From Clostridiales bacterium (GTDB lineage: Bacteria; Bacillota; Clostridia; Christensenellales; Aristaeellaceae): 59,340 nt of DNA. Positions 8,439 to 17,522 of this stretch are shown piece after piece. The stretch is taken from contig SFNY01000005.1 of assembly GCA_004554085.1 (NCBI GenBank), forward strand, positions 1-59,340. The letters are read 5' to 3'. The translations under genes and the position numbers were made by a program. The notes under the pieces were generated by a model that saw only the letters and a program-made list of their open reading frames with translations, made no database searches and had not been told where the DNA came from. Position 1 is the first letter of the stretch; the number at the start of each line of letters is the position of its first letter.

Positions 8439-9894
8439 AAAGAACTTTTATTCCATTCGCTGGAAGATCGTGCTCTCCTACCTGCTGATCATCGTCGTGG
8501 CCTTCTCCGCCGTGGCGATCTCGCTGATTCAGCTGGTGGGCGAGTACTTCTTCAATCAGCGCATCCGTGACGACCAGAGAATCGCAGAGACGCTCGCAGA
8601 GCAGACCGGCGAATCTCTGGTTTCACTTGATATGGACACACTCTATGCACTCGCGCGCGGCACAGCGGATGAAAACGCCGGGCGCGTGCTTGTTGTGGAC
8701 GCATACGGCGTGGTGCAGTTGGACACCCAGTCGCTGCTGACCGGCACCCGCTTCTACAATCAGGAGGTCGCAAACGTGCTCTCCGGCGCGCAGAGCGATT
8801 ACGGCTTCTACGATTCCGGCGCAAGCGGCAATTTCTGGCTGCGCTCCGCCCTTTCCTTCTATGAGAACGTCAGCTCCATGAACGGCCTCTACGCACACGC
8901 CATCTTCTCGGGAGAAAAACAGGTGGGCGCGCTGGTGTACATCTCCACCGTGCAGGAGATCTACGAAAACCTGCACAGCATCCAGTGGAAGATTCTCAGC
9001 TGGCTGGTGGTGGTGGCGCTGCTGGTGCTGATCCTGAGCATGTTCGTGATGCGCATCTTCACCCGGCCCATCGGCGAACTGAGCGAGGGAATCCGCAAGA
9101 TGACCGGCGGCGACCTCTCCGCGCGGGTGAACGTGCGCGGTCGGAACGAGTTCTCCGAGCTGGCTCGGGCCTTCAACTCCATGTCGGAGAAGATCGAGGC
9201 CCTGGACAAGACCCGCAGCCAGTTCGTCTCCAACGCCTCCCACGAGCTCAAGACCCCGCTGAGCACCATGAAGATCCTGATCGAGACGCTGCTTTATCAG
9301 GATCCCGTGGATCCGGCAATGACCAAGGACTTCCTCGGGGACGTGAACGCCGAGATCGACCGCCTGAACCGCATCGTTTCCGACCTTCTGACCCTTGTGA
9401 ACATGGACAGCGGCGGCATGCAGCTGAACCTGACCGACATGAGCCTGAACGAGCTTCTGGAGGAGCAGGTGAAGCGCCTGCTGCCCCTGGCCCGGGAGAA
9501 CGGCATCGAGATCAACCTCACCATGAAGGAGGAGGTGCGCGTCAGCGGCGACAGCCTGAAGCTCCAGCAGGTGATCTACAACGTCATCGACAACGCCATC
9601 AAGTACACGCCCCGGGGCGGCGAGGTGGAGACCACGCTCACCCGCAGCGGCAGAAAGGCCGTCATCCGCATCGCCGACACCGGCATCGGCATCCCCTCGG
9701 AGGATCTCCCCCACATCTTCGATCGCTTCTATCGCGTGGACAAGGCCCGATCCCGCGCCACGGGCGGTACCGGACTGGGCCTGTCCATCGTCAAGCAGAT
9801 CGTACAGATGCACGGCGGCGACATCCGTGCGACCAGCACCGAGGGCAAGGGCACGACCTTTGAGATCGAGCTGCCGGTGCAGCAGGCGCAGTGA
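8410..9894 (+). CDS. Sensor histidine kinase (WalK/PhoR-like)
   Basis: Membrane sensor partner of the upstream regulator. From the proposed TTG start (8410), which overlaps the regulator gene by 29 bases, the protein has about 494 residues: helix 1 (19-40), an external sensor of about 150 residues, helix 2 (193-217), a HAMP linker (RPIGELSEGIRKMTGGDL), HisKA with phospho-accepting His278 in SNASHELKTPLS, and an ATPase domain with N box NVIDNAIKYTP, G1 DTGIGIP, F box FDRFYRVD and G2 GTGLGLSIV. A CTG at 8425 is an alternative start; the exact initiation codon is uncertain. No intracellular PAS domain is seen, which distinguishes it from B. subtilis WalK. Confidence 0.93.
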   Translation: MATILLTRIKKNFYSIRWKIVLSYLLIIVVAFSAVAISLIQLVGEYFFNQRIRDDQRIAETLAEQTGESLVSLDMDTLYALARGTADENAGRVLVVDAYGVVQLDTQSLLTGTRFYNQEVANVLSGAQSDYGFYDSGASGNFWLRSALSFYENVSSMNGLYAHAIFSGEKQVGALVYISTVQEIYENLHSIQWKILSWLVVVALLVLILSMFVMRIFTRPIGELSEGIRKMTGGDLSARVNVRGRNEFSELARAFNSMSEKIEALDKTRSQFVSNASHELKTPLSTMKILIETLLYQDPVDPAMTKDFLGDVNAEIDRLNRIVSDLLTLVNMDSGGMQLNLTDMSLNELLEEQVKRLLPLARENGIEINLTMKEEVRVSGDSLKLQQVIYNVIDNAIKYTPRGGEVETTLTRSGRKAVIRIADTGIGIPSEDLPHIFDRFYRVDKARSRATGGTGLGLSIVKQIVQMHGGDIRATSTEGKGTTFEIELPVQQAQ

Positions 9895-9930
9895 CGCCTG
9901 CAACTTCAACCAGTGGAGGAAAATGAAACC

Positions 9931-11445
9931 ATGAAGACCCGCTTGCAGCGCGCTGTTGCGCTGATGCTGATCTGCCTGTTGAGCCTGAATGGATGCAGCG
10001 GCGGCGCGCAAGTTGTCAGCGATGAGATGGAGCGCGCACTGCCGGATCCGCCCACGATCGAGGACGCGCAGATTCTGGGCGACGTGCGCACCCCCTACAC
10101 CCGCGACGTGACCCTCTACTACGCGGTGGAGAACAGCCTGGATCTGACGGGAATCAACCGAGCCGTCGAGGTAAATCCGAATGAAACGCTGATCTCTCAG
10201 ACGCTTTCGGAGCTGCTCAAGACGCTCTCGGGCACCGGCGCGCTGCGGACGGTTGCGTCCTCGGAGCAGCTGATCGACCTGGAGTACAGCTGCGGCGTCG
10301 CCTGTGTCAACCTCACGCTGGAGGCGGGCGCGCGCCAGAGCGACCAGGACGGTCTGCTGCTGTGCGCGGCCATCGCGGACACCCTGCTGGGCCTGGAGGG
10401 CGTGGAGGCGGTGAACATCCTCGCCGGAGGCCGCAGCGAGGCGGTGTGCGCGCTGCCGCTGGGTGCAATTGACACGCCCAGCGACAACATCTCCGCGCTC
10501 TACGCCCAGCTGCAATCCGAGGAGAGCCGCTTTCTGACGGAGCAGTCCGCGTCCATCAGCCGCAATGTGATTCTCTACTTCCCCAGCTTTGACGGCGACT
10601 ATCTGCTGCCGGAGCTGCGCGAACTGACGTTTGACAGCGACGACTACGCTTTGGTGATCCTCGACGCGCTGAAGGCCGGGCCCATGGCACGCGCGTGCTG
10701 CTTCTCGGCCATGCCCGGCAACCAGGAGCTGCTCTCGGACGCACCCCGGCTGTGGATCAACGACGCTGGTGAGCGTGTGATCGACGTATACTTCAGCGAA
10801 ATGCTGCCCAACTACCTAGCCTTTGCAGGCGTGGACGCCTGGCAGCTCTACGGCTCGGTGGCGCTCTCGCTGTGCTCCTTCCTGCCCGAGCTGGACGCGG
10901 TGCGCATCTGCGTGGACGGCGCTCCCGTGGAGAGCTGCGCGCTTGGCGAGACTCAGCTGCAATTTGATGGCGGTCTGATGCGCCGAAGCGACTTCTCCGC
11001 GCGCATCGGAAGCTCCGCCATGCTCTACTTCGCCGATGACGACGGCGATCTGCGCCGCGTGGAGCGCGCCATTTCCCGCTCCTCCGCCATCTCGCCCAGG
11101 GGCGTCCTCGCCGAGATGATCCTCGCCGGAGATCCCGGAAGCGGCCTGACGAACGTGTTCCCGGAAGGCGTCCTGCCCGAGGACATCCTGGGCGTGGAGG
11201 TCAGCGGCAGCGTCGCGGTGGTCAACCTCTCCGGCAACTTCTACAGCCGCTGCCAGCTGATGGACGCTTCGGCCGAGCGCAGGCTGATCTACGCCATGGT
11301 CAACGCCCTGACGGAGCTTGTTGACGTCGGCGCGGTGCGCTTCATCGTGGAGGGCAGGAGCATCGACACGATGGTGCAGAGCATCTACCTGCGAACGCCG
11401 CTGCTCCCCGATCCCGGCATCGTGCACGACGGGGATTCCAACTGA
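9931..11445 (+). CDS. Lipoprotein with three GerMN-like domains
   Basis: A 504-residue exported lipoprotein: charged N-terminus, hydrophobic core and lipobox LNGC with Cys22. Three successive segments resemble the GerMN domain: about 45-170 (starts VTLYYAV, contains GVACVNLTL and LEGVEAVNI), about 195-320 (NVILYFPS, LKAGP, VIDVYFSEM, VRICVDG) and about 330-480 (SAMLYFAD, ILAGDP, VAVVNLSGNF, VRFIVEG). The ATG at 9931 sits 11 bases after GGAGG; a GTG at 9913 is less likely. It is the third gene of the two-component operon, 36 bases after the kinase. GerMN domains occur in spore GerM and in actinobacterial LpqB, which works with the MtrAB two-component system. Function here is inferred from that parallel. 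Confidence 0.82.
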   Translation: MKTRLQRAVALMLICLLSLNGCSGGAQVVSDEMERALPDPPTIEDAQILGDVRTPYTRDVTLYYAVENSLDLTGINRAVEVNPNETLISQTLSELLKTLSGTGALRTVASSEQLIDLEYSCGVACVNLTLEAGARQSDQDGLLLCAAIADTLLGLEGVEAVNILAGGRSEAVCALPLGAIDTPSDNISALYAQLQSEESRFLTEQSASISRNVILYFPSFDGDYLLPELRELTFDSDDYALVILDALKAGPMARACCFSAMPGNQELLSDAPRLWINDAGERVIDVYFSEMLPNYLAFAGVDAWQLYGSVALSLCSFLPELDAVRICVDGAPVESCALGETQLQFDGGLMRRSDFSARIGSSAMLYFADDDGDLRRVERAISRSSAISPRGVLAEMILAGDPGSGLTNVFPEGVLPEDILGVEVSGSVAVVNLSGNFYSRCQLMDASAERRLIYAMVNALTELVDVGAVRFIVEGRSIDTMVQSIYLRTPLLPDPGIVHDGDSN

Positions 11446-11454
11446 AAACGGACA

Positions 11455-11500
11455 TGACAACGCCCGGCCTGCCGCTTCGGCAAACCGGGCGTTGTCTTTA
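11455..11500 (+). terminator. Terminator at the end of the two-component operon
   Basis: Stem ACAACGCCCGG / CCGGGCGTTGT around a second small GC-rich hairpin (CTGCCGCTTCGGCA), followed by CTTTAT. It also lies just past the end of the convergent asparagine synthase-like gene. Confidence 0.8.
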
Positions 11501-11517
11501 TCTGCAAGCGACAGCCG

Positions 11518-13245
11518 TCAATCCAGCGCAACGGCCACGTCGCGGCGGCGCATCCAGCTGTCCACCTGCAAGAGGTACGCCAGCATCTGCGGCCCGGCCA
11601 TCAGCTGGCCGTACCAGGGCGTATCCGCGGGGTTCAGCGGGGACGCAGCCAGCGCTGCGACGGCGCCGGGATCGGCGAAGCTCCAGATGGGCGCGACCGG
11701 ATCGGCGCACAGGGCCCGCACGCGCCTGCGAATCTCGTCGGCATAGGCCGCGCTGCAGGTCTTGGGATAGGGGCTCTTCTTGCGCATGCGCAGCTTCTCC
11801 GGCAGCAGGTCCCGAACCGCCTCCCGGTAGAGACCCTTCTCTACGCCGCCCAGGCGCTTGATGCTCCAGGGCACGCTGTACACGTACTGCACCAGGCGGT
11901 CATCGCACAGCGGCGTGAGCACCGTAAGCCCCTGTCCCTCGCACATCTTCACGGCGCGCTCCTGCAAGTTTGGCATGAAGAAGTCAAAGCACAGCCGTTG
12001 GCGCAGGAACAGCGTCCGCTCCTGACCCTCGGGCACGCCGGACACGTCGTAGCTGTCCAGCGCGGCGTGCAATGTGTCTCGCACGTAGGCCCGCAGGCCC
12101 AGCTTCTCGCGGATCTCCGGGCGCAGGATGCGCTCCCGCAGCTCAAGTGAGCCCGACCAGGGGAAGCTGTCCTCGGGCAGCTGCACCTCGCCCCGGAACC
12201 AGGGATAGCCGCCGAACACCTCGTCGCCGCACTCACCGGAGACCACCGTGCCCGAGAAACGCAGAATCTCCTTCGCAAACAGCATCAGCGAGGTATCCAC
12301 GTCCGCCATGCCCGGAAAGCCCCGCAGTCGCACCGCCCGATCCAGACCCTCCGCCAGCGACTCCTGATCCAGCACAATGTTATGATGACGGGTGCCGAAG
12401 GTGCGCACCGCCAGGCCGATGTAGGGCGCATCCATCTCCGGGCGGAAGGCGTTGGGCACAAAGTCTGCCGCATTCTCCGCGTAATCCACCGAAAAGCTCT
12501 CCACCCGTCCGATGCGGGTGCACAGCAGCGCAGTCAGCGCAGTGGAATCCACGCCGCCGGAGAGCATGCACGCGGGGTGCAGCGGCACAACCTCGTTCAC
12601 CGCCTGCTCCAGCAGCTCCCGCACCCGCGCGACAGTGGTTCGTGCATCGTCCGCGTGCTCCCGCGCCTCCAATTCAAAGTAGCGCCTGCGCCGCACGCCC
12701 TGCTCGTCGCAGATCAGCATGTAGCCCGGCTCCAGCGTCTCCATGCCCCGCAGCGGCGTCCTTCCGGGCGTGCGCGCCGGGCCCAGGCCCATCAGCTCGC
12801 ACAGCGCCTCCCGATCCATCACCGGCTCCACAAACGCCGCCTTCAGAATCGTGTCCGGGTGATCGGCGAACATCAGCCCACCGCCACGCCGCGCAAAAAA
12901 CAGGCAGCACTCCCCCATCCGATCCCGGCTCAGAAGCAGCCTGTCTCGGCGGATATCCGCCACGCAGCTCACGCACGGCCCCTCGATGTGCCGGGCATAG
13001 TCCTCGCCCCAGAGCTGATAGGCGCGCAGCGCCAGCGTCGCCTGCGAGGCGTAGGGCGTGCAGCCCAGCTCCCGCGCAAGCGCGCGGCGGTTGCGCATGC
13101 GGCCGTAGACCATCGCCATGCCGTCCGCGTTGGAGGCCGTCTCGTAGCCCGCGACGGTCATCTGACCCTTGCTGATCCGTGGCGCGTCGCAGCTATCCAG
13201 GGCGCGCGAGCGTATATCCGCGTGATACGCACCAAAATAATTCAT
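11518..13245 (-). CDS. Asparagine synthase (AsnB)-family protein lacking the N-terminal cysteine
   Basis: A 575-residue two-domain protein. The C-terminal half is an ATP-pyrophosphatase synthetase domain with the P-loop LSGGVDSTAL (about residue 250) and the downstream GECGDEVFGGYPWF motif, expected to adenylate aspartate. The N-terminal half has the shape of a class II glutaminase (YGRMRNRRALARELG corresponds to the NGEIYN region), but it begins MNYFGAY rather than MCG; no Cys follows the start Met, so the glutamine-hydrolysing nucleophile is missing. The start at 13245 has GGGAGAG upstream; longer in-frame starts do not supply a correctly placed Cys either. It may use free ammonia or have another amide-forming substrate. 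Single-gene unit, convergent with the GerMN operon. Confidence 0.85.
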   Translation of the reverse strand: MNYFGAYHADIRSRALDSCDAPRISKGQMTVAGYETASNADGMAMVYGRMRNRRALARELGCTPYASQATLALRAYQLWGEDYARHIEGPCVSCVADIRRDRLLLSRDRMGECCLFFARRGGGLMFADHPDTILKAAFVEPVMDREALCELMGLGPARTPGRTPLRGMETLEPGYMLICDEQGVRRRRYFELEAREHADDARTTVARVRELLEQAVNEVVPLHPACMLSGGVDSTALTALLCTRIGRVESFSVDYAENAADFVPNAFRPEMDAPYIGLAVRTFGTRHHNIVLDQESLAEGLDRAVRLRGFPGMADVDTSLMLFAKEILRFSGTVVSGECGDEVFGGYPWFRGEVQLPEDSFPWSGSLELRERILRPEIREKLGLRAYVRDTLHAALDSYDVSGVPEGQERTLFLRQRLCFDFFMPNLQERAVKMCEGQGLTVLTPLCDDRLVQYVYSVPWSIKRLGGVEKGLYREAVRDLLPEKLRMRKKSPYPKTCSAAYADEIRRRVRALCADPVAPIWSFADPGAVAALAASPLNPADTPWYGQLMAGPQMLAYLLQVDSWMRRRDVAVALD

Positions 13246-13301
13246 TCTATCACTCTCCCTATTCATACTATGTGCATGCGGCCCGCAACATGCATTCCCA
13301 C

Positions 13302-13331
13302 TTGAATCCCGGCGGCGGGCTATGTTATAAT
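13302..13331 (+). promoter_or_regulatory. Promoter of the MBL-comEC-holA genes
   Basis: TTGAAT (13302-13307), 18-bp spacer, TATAAT (13326-13331), about 40 bases before the MBL start codon. Confidence 0.75.
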
Positions 13332-13372
13332 TGTGGTATTCAATGCCCATACAAAAGCGGAGGTGACTCCTG

Positions 13373-14086
13373 ATGAAGCTGACCATACTCGGCAACAACG
13401 GCCCCTATCCCTGCACAGGTGGCGCATGCTCGGGCTACCTGCTCTCCAGCGACAGCGGCAGGACAAAGCTGCTGATCGACTGCGGCACGGGCACGCTGGC
13501 GAACCTCTCGAAGCACATTGCCTGGGACGCGCTGGATGCGGTGATCCTGAGCCATCTGCACTTCGACCACATGAGCGACATGCTGCCCATGCAGTATGCG
13601 CTGCAATTCCATCCCCGCGCGGAGGCGCTGCCGGTCTATGCGCCGCTGACCCCCGCGCCGGTGCGCGCGCTGCTGGAGGTTCCCGCCTACGCCCTGCATC
13701 CCATGGAGGACGCGCAGATCGGCGAGTTCTCTGTGCGCTTCTTCCCGGGGCGGCATCCGGTGCAGAGCTTCGCCATGCGCATCGAGTGCGACGGCGCGGC
13801 CTTCGTCTACACCGGCGACACCAACGAGATCGAGGGCCTGGACCGCTTTGCGGAGGGTGCCGATCTGCTGCTGGCCGACGCAGGCCTGAGCAGCGCGGAC
13901 TGGAAGCCGACCGCGCCCCACCTGAGCGCCGCAGGCTGCGGCAGACTGGCCCGCAGCGCAAACGTCAAGCGCCTGCTGCTGACCCACTTGAACCCGAAAT
14001 ACGCGCCCGCGACCCTCGAAGCTGAGGCCCGCGCGGAGTTTGAGCATGCAGCGTTCACGGCAATCGGTGCGGAGTACGCGATCTGA
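13373..14086 (+). CDS. Metallo-beta-lactamase-fold hydrolase (RNase Z/phosphodiesterase-like)
   Basis: A 237-residue cytoplasmic metal hydrolase. It shows the metal-binding HLHFDH at 61-66 (HxHxDH), a conserved GDTNEIEG segment for the bridging Asp (about 145) and a late His in LLLTHLNP, the pattern of the RNase Z/CPD phosphodiesterase branch of the fold. No signal peptide is seen. Length is shorter than true tRNA RNase Z (about 300), and the flexible exosite arm is not evident, so a general phosphodiesterase is the safer call. Its 3' end overlaps the start of comEC by 41 bases in another frame, implying cotranscription. Confidence 0.85.
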   Translation: MKLTILGNNGPYPCTGGACSGYLLSSDSGRTKLLIDCGTGTLANLSKHIAWDALDAVILSHLHFDHMSDMLPMQYALQFHPRAEALPVYAPLTPAPVRALLEVPAYALHPMEDAQIGEFSVRFFPGRHPVQSFAMRIECDGAAFVYTGDTNEIEGLDRFAEGADLLLADAGLSSADWKPTAPHLSAAGCGRLARSANVKRLLLTHLNPKYAPATLEAEARAEFEHAAFTAIGAEYAI

Positions 14087-16466
14087 ACCGCCTCTCGCCC
14101 AGCGCGACCTGTTCACCCGCCTGGTGCGCGCAAGGCCACTGTTTCTCGCAGCGGCCTTCTTTCTGTTGGGCTGCATGCTGGAGCGCATGTGTGATCTGCC
14201 CATTTTGGCGCTCGCTTCGCTGCTTGCGCTTCTACTTATCCTATACATTCCGCTTCGCCGCAGCCGACTGGTTCCGGTGCTGCTGATCCTCGCCATGCTA
14301 CCCTTCGGCGCGCTGCGCTTCAGCCTCCAGTGGCACAGTCTCGATCCCCTGCCGGAGCAAAAGGGCGTTTCCCTGAGCGGGCGCATCTGCGAGATGCCGG
14401 ACTGGCGGGAGGATACCCAGCGCTGCATTTGCTTCATCGAGGACGTGTGCATCGACGGCGCGGAGGTTCCCGGAAGGCTCCGGCTGTACCTGCGCAGCGA
14501 TGAGGACAAGCTGGAGTTGCTGCAAGCGCCCGCCCTGGGCCAGAGCATCTCCTGCACAGCTAGCATCTGGCGGGGCGATCCCCCGACCAATCCCGGACAG
14601 TTTGATTTCGACGCATACTTGCGCCTGCAGGGTCTGTCCGGCTACGCCACGGCGAAGATCGAGGATGCGACCATCGACGCGCCGCAGTACAGCCTGTCTG
14701 ACCAGCGCAAGCTGTTAATCGAACGCATCGGTGGGCGCATCGACCGCCTGTTTCCAGAGCATTCCTCCCTCGCCCGGGCGTTCCTGCTCGGCGACCGGAG
14801 CGCGTTGAGCGAGGAGGAGCGCAGCAGCTTCAGCGATTCCGGCGCGGCCCACCTGCTGGCCATCTCCGGCATGCACATCAGCATCCTGGCCGGTGCGCTC
14901 ACGCTGCTTCTGCGACGCATTCTCGGCCGACGGCGCAGCTTTGCGCTGGTTTTGATCTTGCTGCTCGGCTATGGAGCGCTGATCGGCTTCAGCGCATCCC
15001 TGACCCGCGCGATTCTGATGTTTGCCGTGTTCGGCGCAGCGCCGCTGCTGGGCCGCTACTCTGACGCACCCACGCGTCTGGCCGCTGCGCTGCTTGCGTA
15101 CCTGCTGGCGCGGCCCATCGCCATACTGGACGTGGGCTTCGTCCTCTCCTACGGCGCGTCGGCGGGCATTCTGCTGCTGACCCCCGCGCTGCGGAATCTA
15201 CTGCACCTGGACGCACTTCTTCACCGCCGCCCGGAGCAGGGACTGCGGGATCAACTGCTGCACCGCCCGCTGCGCTGGATCGCGGGCATGGTGGTCACCA
15301 GCCTCGCAGCGCAGCTTGCCATCCTGCCCGCCGTGATCCATGCCTTCGGCGCGCAGCCGCTGTTCTCCATCGCGGTCAACCTCGTGGCCGTGCCGCTGGC
15401 GATGCTGGGCTACATCGTCGCCATCCTCGGTGTGATTCTGGGCCTTACGCCCGTCGCACGCCTCGCGGATTGCATCTTCGGCCTGCTCACCGCCTGCGTG
15501 CGCTTCTTTGGAGATCTGCCGCTGTCCACGCTGCGCATCGCGCGCTTCCCGCTGTGGCTGATCCTGCTCTGCGCCGCCGCATGCCTGCTCTCCTCGAATC
15601 TCTCCCGACTGCCCATGCGCGTGCGCAGGTTCCTGCCGCTCACGATCATTCTCGCTGCGCTCGTCTCCAACGGCCTGTCGCAGCTCACCACCCTCGGCTG
15701 CAGCGTGGTCTTTCTGGACGCAGGTCAGGCGGACTGCGCTGTGATCCGCAGCGAGGGCAAGGTCTATCTGGTGGATGCGGGCGACAGCTACTCCCCGGCG
15801 GCAGACTACCTGAGCGCAATGAACTACGACCTCGAGGCGGTGTTCCTCTCCCACCCCCATGCGGATCACATCGGCGGACTCACCGGGCTGCTGGAGGTCT
15901 GCACGCCGAAGCGCATCTATGTCTCTGCCAATTGGGACAGCTTGGACGCGGACGAGGGCGCGCTGGAGCTGCTTCAGACCGCCGTCGGGCAGGGTTCGGA
16001 GCTGGTCTGCCTCAGCGCAGGGGATGAAATTGCCCTCTCCGGCAAAACTTTGTTGCAGGTTTTGTCGCCGACGGCAGGAATTCCGGCGGCTTCGGCGAAT
16101 GATGATTCATTGATCCTGCGTCTCCGCTACGGCGATTGTGCCTGCGCGTTCACCGGCGACGCGCCCGCTGCGGTCGTCACGGGACTGATCGGCGACTGTG
16201 ACGTGCTCAAGGTCGGTCACCACGGCTCGACGAAGTCGGTGACTGCCAATCTTCTGTCGGAGCTTTCGCCCTCGGTGGCCGTAATTCCCGTGGGCGAGAA
16301 CAACTACGGCCACCCGTCAGCGGAGACCCTGGAGCTGCTTGCGGTCTCCGGCAGCAGAATCTGCCGCACGGACGAATGCGGAGCCATCACCTGCCGCCTG
16401 AGCGCGGACGGCAGCGTGAAGCTCTCCACTTACCTGTCTTCGGAGGATGCGAATGAATTGGAATGA
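14046..16466 (+). CDS. comEC: ComEC/Rec2-family DNA uptake protein
   Basis: Large polytopic membrane protein (806 residues) that forms the channel for single-stranded DNA uptake in transformation. The N-terminal part has an OB-like domain (about 90-200), the competence core follows (AFLLGDRSALSEEER and HLLAISGMHISIL near 260-290) with many membrane helices up to about 530, and a C-terminal metallo-beta-lactamase domain carries SHPHADHIGG (about 610) and VGHHGSTKS, proposed to degrade one DNA strand. ATG 14046 has GGAG seven bases upstream; a TTG two codons earlier is possible. Overlap with the MBL gene and holA suggests a tight operon. No other late competence genes are in the window. Confidence 0.93.
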   Translation: MQRSRQSVRSTRSEPPLAQRDLFTRLVRARPLFLAAAFFLLGCMLERMCDLPILALASLLALLLILYIPLRRSRLVPVLLILAMLPFGALRFSLQWHSLDPLPEQKGVSLSGRICEMPDWREDTQRCICFIEDVCIDGAEVPGRLRLYLRSDEDKLELLQAPALGQSISCTASIWRGDPPTNPGQFDFDAYLRLQGLSGYATAKIEDATIDAPQYSLSDQRKLLIERIGGRIDRLFPEHSSLARAFLLGDRSALSEEERSSFSDSGAAHLLAISGMHISILAGALTLLLRRILGRRRSFALVLILLLGYGALIGFSASLTRAILMFAVFGAAPLLGRYSDAPTRLAAALLAYLLARPIAILDVGFVLSYGASAGILLLTPALRNLLHLDALLHRRPEQGLRDQLLHRPLRWIAGMVVTSLAAQLAILPAVIHAFGAQPLFSIAVNLVAVPLAMLGYIVAILGVILGLTPVARLADCIFGLLTACVRFFGDLPLSTLRIARFPLWLILLCAAACLLSSNLSRLPMRVRRFLPLTIILAALVSNGLSQLTTLGCSVVFLDAGQADCAVIRSEGKVYLVDAGDSYSPAADYLSAMNYDLEAVFLSHPHADHIGGLTGLLEVCTPKRIYVSANWDSLDADEGALELLQTAVGQGSELVCLSAGDEIALSGKTLLQVLSPTAGIPAASANDDSLILRLRYGDCACAFTGDAPAAVVTGLIGDCDVLKVGHHGSTKSVTANLLSELSPSVAVIPVGENNYGHPSAETLELLAVSGSRICRTDECGAITCRLSADGSVKLSTYLSSEDANELE

Positions 16467-17478
16467 CTTCTACAAATCGGTGAAAGCCGGACAATACCAG
16501 AGCGTCTACCTGTTCACCGGCCCCGAGGAGCACAACAAGCGCGAGGCGCTGGAGGCGCTGCGGCGGGCACTGCTGCCCGCAGGGCTGGAGCAGCTCAACG
16601 AGGCAGTGCTGGACGGCGCGGACGCGCAGACCATCATCGACAGCGCGGAGACGCTGCCGGTAATGTGTGAGCGCCGCATCGTCGTGGTGCGCGACTGGGC
16701 GCCGCTGACCTCAGGCAAGTCCCGCAACGAGGAGGCCGAGGCGGAGCGCATGCTAAAGTGGCTTCAGGATCCGCCGGAGACCTGCTGCCTGGTGTTCTAC
16801 ATGGTGCTGGAGCTAAATGGCAAGAAGAAGCTGGCCTCCGCGCTGAAGAAGCTGGACGGCTATGTGGAGTTCGAGTATCTCAGCGGGCCCACGCTGTCCA
16901 AGTGGTGCGCACAGCAGCTCAAGCCCCTGGGCAAGCGCATCCGGCAGGACGCCATCGACGAGATGACATTGATGGCCGGCTCTGACCTCACCCGGCTCTC
17001 CGGTGAGCTTGCCAAGCTTGCCGCCTACGTGGGCGACGCGCCGGAGATCGGCGTCGCGGACGTGCGCGCCGTGGTCGCGCCGTCGCCGGAGTACAGCGTG
17101 TTCATGATCCTGGATCACCTGCTTGCAGGGAGGCTGGCGGAGGCCACGCAGGTGGTCAACTCGGTGCTGCTGACCGAACCGAGCCCCATTCGCATCATCT
17201 ACCTGATCGGCAGTCAGCTTCGGCTGGACGCGCACATGAAGTACGCCATGGAGAGCGGCGGCATGCTCGCGGAGGTGCAGAAGGCGCTGAATATCAATTC
17301 CGGGCGCGCTTGGCACATCAAAAAGCAAATCGCTCCGGTAAAGGCGGAGGTGCTCCAGGCGCTCTACCTGGCCTGCGTGGACACGGAATACGCCATCAAA
17401 TCCGGCAGTGTGCAGGATCGCGCCGCACTCAACGCGCTTTTAATAAAAATTTCTCAGGCAAAAAATGCAACCAAATGA
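16453..17478 (+). CDS. holA: DNA polymerase III subunit delta
   Basis: Clamp-loader subunit that opens the sliding clamp during chromosome replication. The 341-residue length is normal. The N-terminal domain has YLFTGPEEHNKREA (the degenerate Walker A region of delta), followed by RRIVVVRDW and the C-terminal helical collar domain (from about 210: VFMILDHLLAGR, IRIIYLIGSQLR, AWHIKKQI). GGAGG lies six bases before ATG 16453; the ATG at 16447 is too close to it. The gene overlaps the end of comEC by 14 bases, the usual comEC-holA order in Firmicutes. Confidence 0.93.
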   Translation: MNWNDFYKSVKAGQYQSVYLFTGPEEHNKREALEALRRALLPAGLEQLNEAVLDGADAQTIIDSAETLPVMCERRIVVVRDWAPLTSGKSRNEEAEAERMLKWLQDPPETCCLVFYMVLELNGKKKLASALKKLDGYVEFEYLSGPTLSKWCAQQLKPLGKRIRQDAIDEMTLMAGSDLTRLSGELAKLAAYVGDAPEIGVADVRAVVAPSPEYSVFMILDHLLAGRLAEATQVVNSVLLTEPSPIRIIYLIGSQLRLDAHMKYAMESGGMLAEVQKALNINSGRAWHIKKQIAPVKAEVLQALYLACVDTEYAIKSGSVQDRAALNALLIKISQAKNATK

Positions 17479-17522
17479 GCTTGCGCTGCGTCTAAGTTTC
17501 AGTCCATCCGGAGGTTTTGCTT

